64,000 nt of DNA, taken from Mycogone perniciosa. Lineage: Eukaryota > Ascomycota > Sordariomycetes > Hypocreales > Hypocreaceae. This document shows, piece by piece, positions 22,801 through 35,904 of this stretch (the first letter of the stretch is position 1; each line of letters opens with the position of its first letter). Where the stretch lies: the NCBI GenBank assembly GCA_025331125.1, contig JAOALB010000003.1, positions 62,001-126,000 of the forward strand. Direction: 5' to 3'. The translations under genes and the position numbers were made by a program. A model generated the notes under the pieces. It saw only the letters and a program-made list of their open reading frames with translations. It searched no databases and was not told the origin of the DNA.

Positions 22801-25800
22801 ACCCTCCACATCCAGAGGAATTTCTGACTCAACCAGCTTGCCACCAAAGTATTCAATGCGAGGGATTGTGCTCTCATCGCCACTGTAGTAGTCCTTGGTT
22901 AGGAAAGCAATGTGAGAGTTATGGATGTTGTCAAGAATATCCTGGATCGGCTCATCGATGACAGTCGAGAATCTAGCAGCAGTAGGGCCTTGAAGAATGC
23001 AAGTCCGGCCAACATCCTGGCCAATAACGGCGTCGAGATCTTCCGACTGCCACAGCGAGTCCTTCTTGAAAAAGAACTCGAAGTTCTCGTCCAAGGCGGG
23101 GATAAATGTTACCGGCTTTTGGCCCGGTCGCATGCAAAGGAGCAAGAAATGCTGAACATCTTGTGCATTGATGATTTGATGATCGGCCTCTGGATAGCTG
23201 TCAAGAATTCGGTCAACAGTGCTGAAAGGCTCGTCAAGATCGGAGTAATTTTGAAGCAACGAGGGCCTTCCTGCTTCGGATGTGAATCGCTCTTCAACAC
23301 GGTGAATAAAGTCGCCAGTCAATCTCGCAAAAGATGCGTCAATCCATCGAGACTGGTGCTTCACATAGAGCAGCTCCACTAGGCGTCGAACAACTTCTGC
23401 GTAGGTCATGTCCTCAAGATCCACAGCCTTTCCATCTTTGTTGCAGCCAAACCAAACTTTTTGGAAATCATCATTCAGCTTCTTAATGATGTGCTCTCGG
23501 TTCTTCTTCAACTCAGCAACTCTCTTTTCCTTGGGCAAACTGAAGATCTTTTGGTCCATCTCAGCCCAAAACCTGACACCGCGAGTAGCGAGCTTATGGA
23601 TGGGCTCTCCCATTTCTGATCGAACAGTGATGATGCCACCTGCCGGACCTTTGTATGTCTTCTCCCACTGGCCATCATCAAGACCCGGAGCATCAATGAT
23701 GGCTTGCTTGGCGCTTTTGCTAGTGTGGGCCTCCTTGGCAACCATCATACGGCTACCAAACAAGCATCCATCAAATGGCATAGGGGGATAACCGTACTGC
23801 CTAGCCCACTCACCAGTAATGTAAGGGTAGGTATCGTCGGCACCTCCAAACCCACTGCCCGCAACAAGAATGATGTTCTCCTGTCGGCGAATGCGGCCAT
23901 ACATTTGCAACACTGGCTGATGGAAATCTTCAAAGGAGTGATGGCCACCACCACGTCCACCGGTCCACTGAAGGATCACTGGGAATGTTGGGTTTGCCTT
24001 GGCGATGTTGATAACGGCCTGAATGGCTTCAACAGAACCAGGTTTGAAGGCGATGTGCTTCAATCCCAAGGTCTCGATATACTCCTGGGCGACCTCGATG
24101 GAGGGAACACCTGCACCAATGGTCAATCCTTCAATGGGCACACCCTCAGCTCGCAGTCTGCCAATCAAGGGGATCTGCCAACCCATAGCGCGAGGATTGA
24201 CATAAATGAGGTTCACGGTGATACCGCGACCTGCTGGAATAGCCTTCTCGATCTTCTCAAGTGCAGTGGTCATTGACTTGGCATTGAAGTAGCCACCACC
24301 TCCAAGTTCAATGTGGTATCCGGCATTCATGGTGGCCGCGACAAAGTCCCAAGGGACTGTCGCAGGGGTCATGCCAGCAACTACGATCGGAGGAAGACCA
24401 AGAAGTCGACTCATCTTGGTATCCAGATACTTCTTTCCACTTGATGTCTTGACGAGGCGTGGACCGAACTCTTTCACCCAGTCAATAGAAAACTTCACAG
24501 CATTCTCCTCGTCCCTATCGAAGAGCTCGGGCTTATAGCCAACTTCATTTAGAGTGCCTTCAACGGTACCGGCGAGAATAACTCGAACACCGGTTCCTTC
24601 CTTGTTTCGGCTTGTCAAGGCACCAAGACCAGAAACACCACCTGGACCAAAGTCAAGAATGTGACTGGCCTGAGGGAAAACAGTTGCCTTTTCCCAGTTG
24701 ACTGGGTCCCGAGTAATCAACCGGACAAGTGCGGGAATAATGTTTCCACTAACCTCATCTCTGAGATCCTTGCCACTATTAGTGTCAAACACTGGGATTC
24801 CCAGGGTACCGGAGTCAATGCTGAGGTCCTTGAGATCCTCGTCGATGACTGTTGTCGCGTCGACAAGGTACTTGCTGTGGAAAGGGGCAGTGATGGGGAG
24901 GAACCTGTTCACGAATCGGACCTTTCGCTCAGTATGGGGAACTCTGGTCTGATCAAGGCCAGTGGGTGCCTTGACCTTGCGCAATTGCGAGTTCAAACCA
25001 TAAAGTGAGGTAGGAGGACCGGTAACCACAAGGTTTCGCGGGCTGTTGATGAGAGAAATGCCGATGTGGCGATGTGCAGGAAGATATTGATTTGTGGCGT
25101 CAATATGCTTCTGAACCTCTTGTTGTGAGAGGTCTCGGATGCTCAGCATGGGGGTAGGTGAGCCTTCACCATGCTCCAGGGACTCCCGAAGCATAGTTGG
25201 AGTCATGGAAGTCGTGGGGAATGCCTGCTGGCTTCGCGTACCAACCCAGAAGAGAACGCTCAAAGTCGAGCTGGTGATTTCACGCCATGATTCCCAAGAA
25301 TCAGCAGCGGATGTGGCAGCGGCCATGACAATACCCTGGGAGTGACCTGTAGTGCCGCTGATTCTTTCTCGGAGAAGACCAGGGTCGATACCGAGGACTT
25401 TGCAAGTAACCTCGTAATGAGCCATCTGGACCAGTCCGATCAGAGGGAAGCTGACTGGCGCTGAAATGAGGTAATCAATATCCGGAGTTGAATCTGGATG
25501 ATGAAGCCAGGACATAACATCCAGGCCCTTGGGGAACATCTTCTCGGCACTGGGGTGGTTGGAGAGAGTCTGAAGGAGGTCCGCTGCACCCGTAATGAGC
25601 TCACCCACAAAACTGGAATAGGTCTTGAAGATTTGGCGAAGCTCCTCAAAGTACTCTTCAATGTTTCCTTGGCCACCAAAGATGGTGTAGATCTTGGCCG
25701 AATGGTCATCTGAAGCTCTCAATAAAGCAGACTCGTGAGGTTTGATGGTTCGGTTTGAAACTGATCTAGCCTCGTAGTAGCTCCGAATTACTTCCAGCTT

Positions 25801-26196
25801 CTTTAATTCAATGCCCGGGAGAGTAGCGACCAAGGCGTGGACCTCATTGCCTTGGAGGTATGCTCGCTCGAATTCGTTCAAGATGAGCTTCAAAACATCT
25901 TCATACGAGCCTTGGGCATCATCTTCCCCCTCATCCACCTCAGAGGCAACGAAACCCAGGTACCTCGCAACCAACTCCGGCACGGATGAAGGCTCGTCAT
26001 CTTGAGCAAGCTCATCGGTGGCTGCGGGCAATGTGGCAACGAATCGATCTTTCAATTCGGAGGCATGGAAGTGGAGGTTGGTCGGAACGAGAAACGAGGT
26101 TTCGAGGGAACCATGCGACAGTGTCAATGGTCGCAGAGAGGCGCTGGATCTGGGGGTGGAAATGCCCGTCTGGGGGCCGGTTCCAGAGCCGTACAT
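19836..26196 (-). CDS. fas1: fatty acid synthase subunit beta
   Basis: Beta chain of the cytosolic alpha6-beta6 fatty acid synthase. Exon 1 is 26196-21000 and exon 2 is 20944-19836 (intron GTAAGT...TTTAG, 55 nt), giving 2101 residues, normal for the family. Domains in order: acetyl transferase with GHSQG (Ser about 286); enoyl reductase beginning near residue 600 (VVAGMTPATVPWDF, then the Gly-rich ELGGGGY); the central region; MaoC-like dehydratase near 1585 (GDYNPIHVS...ITHGMY); and malonyl/palmitoyl transferase with FAGHSLGEYSA (Ser about 1839). The intron precedes the last part of the transferase domain. I chose ATG 26196 (MYGSGTGPQTG) because this is the usual fungal beta start; the frame stays open further upstream without family resemblance. 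It forms a divergent pair with FAS2. All catalytic motifs are intact. Confidence 0.97.
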
Positions 26197-28818
26197 GGTT
26201 GGATTGATAAGGGTATTGAAGGACGAGTCTGCGGGGTTCTCCAGGTCAGTCAATCGATCTTGGTTTGATGCAAAAGAGGAGAATTTCGCACTCGTGTATT
26301 AGAAACTACTGAGCCAAGAGACGAATTACGACTCCTGGTGCTACTCTGTGCTCGTGGGTTGTGGCCAAAAACCTGAGCCTGGAGTCGTGCGCACAGCTCA
26401 GCCCAGCAAGATTCGTGTCTTGCAAGGGAATTGATGAAAGGAGCGGTGAGCTTCGACGGTGTGCAAGCACGACACAGCACGAAGCAACGTTGGTCTAGGG
26501 AAGAGGGTAAAGGGTATGAGGAGAGAGGGGAGGAAATGTGATCGCAATCGAGGAGAGGAGGAGGGAGTGAAGATGAGATTAACAATAGTCGAGATGGCAC
26601 TCAACGTCCAAGTCAAAGTGGGCGCGCTAGGGAAAATTCACAACCGCGCAGTGGTACGAAACATGTACTTCATGCTCTGTACATGGAGGGTGGTTCACAG
26701 CCAAGTGACGACATGGCGGGAGCTCGCGGCAGACTCGCCAAAAAATTAGTTCTGTTGGGGATAGTCCAGAACATCCCCTGCTCCGAACAGGACTGGGGCC
26801 ACTGCTGGCGGAAGTACTACTCCGTACTGGTGCGGGTACCGGTACTCTCCATACGTGCGCCCAGCGTGAGTCTTTTGGGGGGTTACAATTGCTGGGCTGT
26901 TGAGTGGCCACCACACGCGACATCTGCTACTCCGTACGACTCCCTTCGAACTCCAGCATCATAGATATCTGAAGCTCGGAAGCTCGGAAGCTGAGGTTCG
27001 GACCAGACAGGAATATGTGTATCAGATAGAGCCGATCAGGCCACTTTGTCTTTTTATTCGGTACGGAGTAATACATGCAGATGTGTGTCTACCTTGGGCA
27101 CCATTGCACGAAGTACGCAGTAGAAGCTACTAGTGCATCTACGAATGAAGAGATTGTTGGTGAACCTGCAGCGAGCCCACCAAACTTTTCCTTCCATTCC
27201 ACATCCCACGTCCTCGTGAAGTGCGGGCGTATACGGACAGCGGTGAATAAGCAGAAACAATCCCGTGGTGATATGAAGTAATACACAGATGGATAAAAGT
27301 TGAGGTATACAAAGTACGCTCCTCTTACTTGCAATTCGCACTATTGTGATGTGATTGCCTTGTTTATTAATCGTTAAATTGATTGGGATGTGAAATAACT
27401 CTCCGAGGTTGTTGAACCTCACACCATTACACTGTTCCATTGTTAATACTCTCCATGCTGAGGCTGCAATGCGTTACGCGTTACATTGGGGCACAGATGG
27501 GAAATGGAGGGTCATATTAGTGGCAGTCTCCTGACACCTGATTGCACAGGATTCATAGTTGGGACAATCCATACGGAGTATAGTAAAGGGGGAAGCGGGC
27601 TTTGATAACCCACATCTGATGATGAGACATTCGTGCTTCCGCATGGCCGTTAGAGAGTAGCCCGAGGACCAGTAATCAACTCAAATATTCTAGGCCATGC
27701 ATTTGTCCCAACCAATAGTCGCATGCTTCCAATAGATTTTTGGAGCAGAGGATTTCCATATTCCGGGTGTTGCTGTTCGTCAAGTGAAGAGGGGCAATGC
27801 TGCGGAAGTCGCTCGTTGTACTGGTACATCTTTGGGGTAGTCCCTTTCCCAGCGAAATTGCACCAACCATGATGCCAGGGGTCGGGTGTTTTTTTGAACG
27901 ACGGCTTCATTAGTCTCTTGTTACCAGATGATTTTTTCTTCGTTTTAATTAGAGATCCAATAGAGTGCTCGTATGGTCAGACAGACACTCTGATGATCCT
28001 CTTTTATGAACATTGGTCATATTATTCACCAATTGGATACTGCCACGCCGGTGACTACTGCTGATGCATCGAGACCCCTCAGCACATGCGCAGGGCAAAG
28101 CAACAGGGTAAAAAAAACCGTTCTTATCCCCAAGGGTCCAGGTGGGCTGCATTCTGGGGTACCAGCGCCACGGGTCCCGAAGCCGGGTGCGACAAGTCCA
28201 TGCCCCCTTAGGCTTAGGCGCTGAATGTGGTTGAGAAGCCCACTGCCACCTGCAGCAACCCGCCGTGCATGAGCTCTCTTGTAACTGCGATGTACCAACA
28301 CTGCATGACTAGGGGCCAGCCAAATATCCCCCAATATTTTTCTGCCTGTCGTCAACTGGTGGTGGGTCGTGGATTCAACAATCGAACCGCTGGCTTCCCT
28401 CGACCCGTTCCAGGTGCTGCCTCGCATATTGCTGATCATCTGGCTGTCGTCTACCTCGCTAACAAGCTAAATCAGCCTTCGCACCGTGAGCGGCAGGGGC
28501 CTTTAGAGCGAGTTCTAATTGTAATTCTTTTTCTTCTCTACTCTCCCCCTCCGTCAAACATTCCCCTTCCTCTCCCAAGCCCTCTCTGCCGTGCTGCCCC
28601 TCAAGCTTCGGAGAGTTGGTCAACAGCTATCTCACCTCACCCCTTAAACACCGACATTGGGCCACACGAACCCAGAAGCAAAAGACCAAAACGTCAACCA
28701 GTGTGTTGGACGTTGGCTAGCCGCGATTGACGGAATTCGCAGCTTGCTTCTCGACATATTCACATAATAATATCCTTCCGACCATTCCTCCCTCAGCAGA
28801 CGCGACAACACCGCCATC
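26197..28818. promoter_or_regulatory. shared divergent FAS1/FAS2 promoter region
   Basis: These 2.6 kb separate the two FAS start codons and hold no recognisable gene. I see four TACGGAGTA/TACTCCGTA motifs (26818, 26928, 27062, 27572), a GAAGCTCG tandem at 26971-26996, and two CCGAGG hexamers (27403-27408, 27662-27667) matching the CCTCGG core bound by FarA/FarB-type fatty-acid regulators in Aspergillus. Two hexamers in this length is near chance. CT-rich tracts flank both genes (about 26500-26600 read on the minus strand, 28520-28600 on plus), as in fungal core promoters. Co-regulation is inferred from the arrangement. Confidence 0.6.
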
Positions 28819-31800
28819 ATGCGTCCCGAAGTCGAGCAGGAGCTCGCCCACACGCTCCTCATCGAGCTTCTCGCATACCAATTCGCTTCTCCCGTGAGAT
28901 GGATCGAGACCCAGGATGTATTTCTCGCAGAGAGGACAGCAGAGCGTATCGTTGAAATCGGTCCCGCAGACACCCTTGGAGGCATGGCCAAGCGCACGTT
29001 AGCATCCAAATACGAAGCCTACGATGCCGCCAAGTCCGTTCAACGACAGATTCTCTGCTACAACAAAGATGCGAAGGAGATTTACTATGACGTCGATCCC
29101 ATCGAAGAAGAGCCTGAGTCTGTCGCCAGCTCATCAAGTGCTCCGGCAAGTCAACCTTCTGGCGGTGCCCCAGCTGCTGCTGCGCCGGTTGCCGCTGCCG
29201 CTCCTCCTCCCCCGAGCTCCGGTCCCGTCGCCCAGGTTGCCGATCAGCCTGTTCAGGCCCTTGACATCGTCCGCGCCCTCGTTGCACAAAAACTCAAAAA
29301 GCCTCTCCTTGATGTTCCCCTGAGCAAAGCTATCAAGGATCTTGTTGGTGGTAAGTCGGCGTTTATATTCTCTTTCTACGACCTATTCTGAAAGTTATGA
29401 TAGGCAAATCTACTCTTCAAAATGAGATTCTAGGTGATCTCGGAAAGGAATTCGGTTCAACGCCTGAGAAGCCCGAGGACACCCCTCTCGACGAACTGGG
29501 TGCTGCAATGCAAGCCACATTTGATGGAAACCTTGGAAAGCAGTCACAATCCCTCATCGCCAGAATGATTTCCTCCAAGATGCCAGGAGGTTTCAACATC
29601 ACCTCAGCAAGAAAGTATCTAGAAACCAGATGGGGCCTTGGCTCTGGAAGGCAGGACGGAGCGTTGCTTTTGGCATTGACCATGGAGCCAGCAGCTCGTC
29701 TTGGATCTGAAGGCGATGCCAAGGCTTTCTTGGACGATGTGACTCAGAAATACGCCTCACAGGCCGGTATCAGCTTGACGAGTGGAACATCCTCCGGTGC
29801 GTCTGAGGGGGCCGCGGGTGGCATGATGATGGATCCGGCCGCCATCGACGCCCTTACCAAGGATCAACGGGCCCTCTTCAAGCAGCAATTGGAGCTATTC
29901 GCTCGCTACCTCAAAATGGATCTTCGTGCCGGCGACAAAGCATTCATTGACACCAAGAAGTCAGAAAAGGTGCTTCAAGCCCAGCTTGATCTGTGGACAG
30001 CAGAACACGGCGATTTCTATGCTTCTGGTATTGAACCTGTCTTCAGTCCATTGAAAGCCAGAACCTATGACTCGTCCTGGAACTGGGCTCGTCAGGATGC
30101 ACTGAGCATGTATTTCGATATCATTTTCGGTAGACTCAAGGCTATCGATCGTGAAATCGTGAGCCAGTGTATCCGTATCATGAATAGGTCAAATCCCAAG
30201 CTCCTCGAGTTCATGCAGTATCACATTGACAATTGCCCTGCCGAGCGAGGCGAGACATACCAGCTGGCGAAGGAGCTTGGATATCAATTGATTGACAACT
30301 GTAAGGAAGTTATGGATATCCCTCCTGTCTACAAGGATGTTGCTGTCCCTACAGGCCCGCGGACCACGGTTGATGCTCGCGGCAATCTCAATTATGAAGA
30401 AGTCCCTCGCACAAGCTGCAGGAAGCTGGAGCATTATGTTCAGCAGATGGCCGAGGGTGGCAAAATCTCAGAATATGGCAATCGCACCAAAGTGCAGAAC
30501 GACCTCCAGCGTATCTACAAACTTATCAAGCAGCAGCACAAGATTTCTAAGACGTCTCAGCTTGAAATCAAGAGTTTGTACGGTGATGTTCTGCGCTCCC
30601 TGGCGATGAATGAGAGCCAAATTATCCCCAATGATAAAGGCAGGACCAGAAAGGCAGGACTGAAGGGCACTAGCCACAGCAAGGGCCGAGTCGAGACCAT
30701 CCCATTCCTTCACCTGAAGAGGAAGACTCTCCATGGCTGGGACTACAGCAAGAAGCTGACCGCCGTCTATCTCAACTGCTTGGAGGATGCCGCCAAATCC
30801 GGTGTTACCTTCCAGGACAAGTATGTTCTGATGACGGGTGCTGGTGCTGGATCCATTGGTGCCGACGTCTTACAGGGTCTCATCAGTGGAGGCGCCAAGG
30901 TTGTAGTCACAACTAGCAGATTTTCACGAGAGGTCACCGAGTATTACCAATCCATGTATACCCGCCATGGCTCCCGAGGCTCCCAGATCGTTGTTGTTCC
31001 TTTCAATCAGGGCAGTAAGCAAGATGTTGAGGCTTTGGTCGAATATATCCATGATGCCAAGAACGGTCTAGGATGGGATCTGGATTTCATCGTTCCGTTC
31101 GCGGCCATCTCAGAGAATGGTCGCCAAATCGACAGCATTGATTCTAAATCGGAGCTGGCGCATCGTATTATGCTCACAAACCTGGTTCGACTTCTGGGTT
31201 GTGTCAAGACACAGAAGACTCAGCGTGGCTTCGAGACTCGCCCTGCCCAGGTTGTTCTTCCTCTCTCTCCCAACCACGGCACTTTCGGCAATGACGGTCT
31301 CTACTCTGAGTCTAAGTTGGCGCTTGAAACTCTCTTCAACCGATGGCACTCGGAAAGTTGGGGTCACTATCTGACCATCTGCGGCGCAGTCATCGGTTGG
31401 ACCCGCGGCACTGGTCTCATGTCTGGCAACAATATTGTGGCCGAAGGCGTTGAGGCGTTCGGTGTACGCACCTTCTCTCAGCAAGAAATGGCATTCAACC
31501 TTCTGGGTCTGATGTCACCTACCATTGTCGACCTTTGCCAGTCTGAGCCTGTATTCGCTGATCTTAATGGCGGCTTGCAGTTCATTCCCAACTTGAATGA
31601 GTCCATGACCAAGCTCCGCAAGGATATTATGGAAACTAGCGAGATCCGCAGGGCAGTGACAAAGGAGAGTGCTATCGAGAACTCCATCGTCAACGGAGCC
31701 GAATCCGAGGTTCTTTATAAGAAGAAGACTATTGAACCCCGTGCCAACATCAAGTTCGATTTCCCGCCACGTCTTGACTGGAAGACTGAGATTGCTCCAC

Positions 31801-34520
31801 TCCACGATAACTTGAAGGGCATGGTTGATCTGGAGAAGGTGGTTGTCGTGGCTGGCTTTGCCGAAGTTGGACCATGGGGCAACTCGCGTACTAGATGGGA
31901 AATGGAAGCCTACGGCGAATTTTCGCTCGAAGGCTGCGTCGAGATGGCTTGGATCATGGGCCTTATTAAGAACCACAATGGTCCATTGAAGGGCAAGCCT
32001 TATGCTGGTTGGGTTGACGGCAAGACCGGCGATCCCGTGGACGACAAGGACATTAAGCAGAAGTATGAGAAGCACATTTTGGAGCACTCAGGCATCCGCT
32101 TGATCGAACCAGAGCTGTTCGATGGCTACGATCCGAATCAGAAGCAGCTACTCCATGAAGTTGTTATCGAGGAAGATCTTGACCCATTTGAGGCTTCCAA
32201 GGAGACCGCCGAGGAATTCAAGCGAGAGCATGGCGACAAGGTAGAGGTCTTTGAGATCCCTGAGACCGGAGAGTATATTGTTAGGATGAAGAAGGGTGCT
32301 TCCCTCTGGATTCCCAAAGCTCTGCGCTTCGATCGACTTGTTGCTGGCCAGATTCCGAGTGGTTGGGACCCCAAGCAATATGGTATCCCTGAAGATATCA
32401 TCTCGCAAGTCGACCCAGTTACCTTGTTCCTCCTCGTCTCAACCGTCGAAGCCCTTCTGTCTTGTGGTATCACTGACCCATACGAGTTTTACAAGTACAT
32501 CCATGTCTCCGAGTTTGGCAACTGTGTCGGCTCTGGTATGGGAGGTGCCGCGGCGCTCCGTGGCATGCACAAGGACCGCTTCCTCGACAAGCCTCTCCAA
32601 AACGACATTTTGCAGGAGTCCTTCATCAACACCATGGCTGCCTGGGTCAACATGCTTCTCATGTCCTCATCCGGACCTATCAAGACCCCGGTCGGTGCTT
32701 GTGCCACTGCAGTCGAGTCGATTGATATCGGTTACGAGACGATCATGGAAGGCAAGGCTCGTGTCTGCTTTGTCGGTGGCTTTGACGACTTTGGAGAAGA
32801 GGGCTCATATGAATTTGGCAACATGAAGGCGACCAGCAACACTGTTGATGAATTTGACCACGGCCGAACTCCAAAGGAAATGTCTCGCCCCATGACGACT
32901 ACCAGAAACGGATTCATGGAGTCTCAGGGATGTGGTGTTCAGGTCATTATGACAGCTAGACTGGCTCTGGATATGGGTGTTCCCATCTACGGTATCCTGG
33001 CCTTGACGACAACTGCATCTGACAAGATTGGCCGGTCAGTCCCCGCGCCAGGACAGGGTGTTCTCACCACAGCGCGTGAGCATGCCGGCAAATTCCCGTC
33101 ACCTCTGCTCGATATCAGCTACCGCCGCCGCCAGATTGAGCGTCGGAAGAAGCTGATCAAGCAATGGCAGGAATCCGAACTGGAGTTCTTGCATGATGAG
33201 ATCGATGCTATGAAGGCTCAAGGTGGCTCCTTTGATGAGCAGGAGTATGCCCAGGACCGTGTCCTGCATATCGCAAAGGAGGCAGCTAGGCAGGAAAAGG
33301 AGCTCCTTCGAAGCATGGGCAACAACTTCTGGAAGAGTGACCCAACCATTGCGCCGCTCCGTGGTGCCCTCGCAACATGGGGTCTCACCATCGACGACTT
33401 GGATGTAGCCTCCTTCCACGGCACATCTACCAAGGCGAATGACAAGAATGAATCATCAGTCATCTGTGCACAACTGCGCCATCTGGGACGCAGCAAGGGT
33501 AACGCTGTCATGGGCATCTTCCAGAAGTATCTTACGGGTCACCCGAAGGGTGCCGCCGGTGCTTGGATGATGAATGGTTGTCTGCAGGTGCTCAACAGTG
33601 GTCTGGTTCCCGGCAACCGCAATGCCGATAACGTTGACCCCGTGATGGAGGACTTTGATCTTATTGTTTACCCTAGCCGAAGCATCCAGACAGACGGTAT
33701 CAGAGCCTTTTCAGTTACCTCGTTTGGCTTCGGACAAAAGGGTGCGCAAGCTATCGGTGTTCATCCGAAATACTTGTTTGCTACTCTTGATCCTCAGACA
33801 TACGAGGAGTACTGTGCCAAGGTTGAGGCTCGTCAGAAGAAGGCTTACCGATTCTTCCACAATGGCATGATCAACAACAGCCTGTTTGTTGCCAAGTCCG
33901 AATCGCCGTACACTGATGAGCAACTGCGCTCCGTCCTGCTCAACCCAGATGCCCGAGTATCTGAGAACAAGAAGTCGGCGGAGCTCACGTATGCCCCTAA
34001 CTTTATGAAGGCATCAGAGAAAACCGTGCCTACAGCCCGGGCCAGTGAAACACAGCAGGTCATCCAAGCATTAGCACACAAGGTCGCCAACAAGAACAGC
34101 AATGTTGGCGTCGATGTTGAGGACATCTCCGCCATCAACATTGAGAATGATACTTTCCTCGAGCGCAACTTCACGGACGAGGAAATCGCCTACTGCCGAA
34201 GTGCGCCTAGCCCGCAGAGCTCATTTGCCGGCAAGTGGAGTGCCAAGGAGGCAGTATTCAAGTCTCTTGGCGTCGAAAGCAAGGGAGCCGGAGCTGCCAT
34301 GAAGGACATTGAAATCCTGAAGGACGATAGCGGCGCTCCAGTTGTTTCTGTAAGTCTACTTGTGCATATTAGAAGTGAAAAGCGTACTTGCTAACATGAA
34401 ATGAAATAGCTTCACGGTGATGCAGCTGTTGCTGCCAAGAAGGCCGGCGTCAAAGATGTCTCCGTGTCTATTTCTCACTCGGAGACACAGGCCGTTGCCG
34501 TTGCCGTTGCCAGCTTTTAA
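28819..34520 (+). CDS. fas2: fatty acid synthase subunit alpha
   Basis: Alpha chain of fatty acid synthase, carrying acyl carrier, ketoreductase, ketosynthase and phosphopantetheinyl transferase. Exons 28819-29350, 29404-34349 and 34410-34520 give 1862 residues, normal for fungi. After an Ala/Pro linker, the carrier domain has the modified Ser in GG-KSTLQNEI; by my count it is residue 180, and the first intron lies two codons before it. Ketoreductase: LMTGAGAGSIGADVLQGL near residue 655. Ketosynthase: active Cys in TPVGACATAVES, about residue 1277, with later His motifs (SFHGTSTKANDKNE; GHPKGAAGAWM). C-terminal transferase: VGVDVEDI and WSAKEAVFKSLG, about residues 1740-1800. The last exon (LHGDAAVAAKKAG...VAVASF) completes that domain. 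It is divergent from FAS1; the gene is complete with no odd residues. Confidence 0.97.
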
Positions 34521-35056
34521 TCCAGCTATGATAGATGTTGCGTTTAGACTTGGGACTGAGCAAGGAGGTGTTCTTTTTTCGGGTTCTATGACTCGAGGTT
34601 AGAGTGTGTTTGTACAATTGATGTGTGACGGAATGATGTATCATGGAGACAGACATATTTGTGGAATCTACCCTTTCAGGGCCAAGAGTAGAATAATTTA
34701 ATAGTTTATGTACGAAGTACTTGTTCCTGCACCACTCGGATTGTGCGTAAGCTATCGTGGCATCAGGTAGGGATTCACATTGGCCATGAGGTCGCGCCAG
34801 TTTGTCATACTACTTGTACGTATGACGAGGCAGAAGAGCAAAGGGCCAGCATCATACAAAAGACTCTTCCCTCGGTACGAAGCAGACGGGCCCATAAGAT
34901 CGATCCAAAGACATGAGCGGGTATCAATGACTCATACATAGATAGACAGTACAAAAGCCCTTCTTTGTAGAGGGCTGCCGTCGTGGTCTTGCGAAATATG
35001 CGCTGTCCCTCCCCAACCCTCTATCGTCTTCTTCTACTTCTTTCGCTTTTCCTTTA
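34521..35056. other. convergent 3' flanks of FAS2 and LSM4
   Basis: No gene is seen. The region contains only 3' UTR-like, moderately AT-rich sequence between two convergent stop codons. Confidence 0.6.
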
Positions 35057-35668
35057 TCACTGACCCCGTCCTCGCCCACGACCTCTGCCTCCGCCACGGC
35101 CTCTGCCCCGGTCACCTCCTCCCCTTCCGCCGTGGCTGTGGTCTCCTCTTGACTGGTGGTTTCCGCGGCCGCCTCGGAAGCTACCCTGTTGGCCCTTTTG
35201 CTGCTCGCTGACTTGGTCGATGATTTCATCGGGGACTCGTAGGTATTTGATCTGGTGGGAATGTTAATGCACATTCGTGTCGGTATATAAGGAAGGGTTT
35301 TGCGGTGGTTGCGTACGTTGTTTCCTTTGACGTAGACTTCTGGTAGTCGTACGAACTTGTCGCCTTCCTGTGTGCTTTCTGTCAGAAGCCTCTGCGAGAG
35401 TGGTGGGTCGCCGGGGTGTCCATGGAGATGGATCGACGTACGGGACTTGTTTGAACGACTTCTTTTAGTGTGAGGTTCATCCATGTGTCGCACATGACCA
35501 GGTGTCCGTTCAGAGTCTCTCCATTCTTGAGCTCGACCAGCATGGGGTGGCCTTGGGCGGCGTTGAGCAATCCTAGAGGGAGCTGCGAAGTGGCAATAGG
35601 TGTCAGTCCGCGCTCCGTAGTCTGGAAATCTGCGGGATCGACGCATTGTGCATGGAAAGACTGACCAT
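35057..35668 (-). CDS. lsm4: LSm4, U6 snRNA-associated Sm-like protein
   Basis: Subunit of the Lsm2-8 ring (U6 snRNA, spliceosome) and the Lsm1-7 ring (cytoplasmic mRNA decay). Four exons: 35668-35666, 35582-35442, 35367-35317 and 35251-35057, giving 129 residues. The Sm1 motif (LVELKNGETLNGHL...WMNLTLKEV) is in exon 2. The Sm2 motif is split by the last intron (VYVKGNN / IKYLRVPD). The tail is RGG-rich (RGRGRGGGRGRGRGRGQ), as in fungal Lsm4. Exon 1 is only the ATG, followed by a GTCAGT donor; exon 2 then begins LPLGLLNAAQGHP, the usual Lsm4 N-terminus after Met. This start is an inference from that fit. It is divergent from the helical-repeat gene, with 236 bp between start codons. Confidence 0.92.
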
Positions 35669-35904
35669 GGCGGTAGATTGCGCCTGTTGGGGCGACGCAG
35701 CGATTTCACGTTAAAATGCGTCGTGGGTTTCGCGCGGTGAGGCTCGAGGTGTGATCAGTGAGGTTTTGGGGGATCTGCGTCAGAGACCCCGCCAACTGCA
35801 TGACCCCGGCATGCGAGAGCTTACTCTGTACAACGGAAAGCGTTCCGCATAGAAGCTGTCTAAAACATCAACCCGCTACTACATACCAAAGACCCCAAGA
35901 TAAA

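Noticed and set aside
26197..26253. Extension of FAS1 upstream of 26196
   Set aside because: It would need a TTG start; fungal beta subunits start MYG-TGPQTG and nothing upstream resembles the family.
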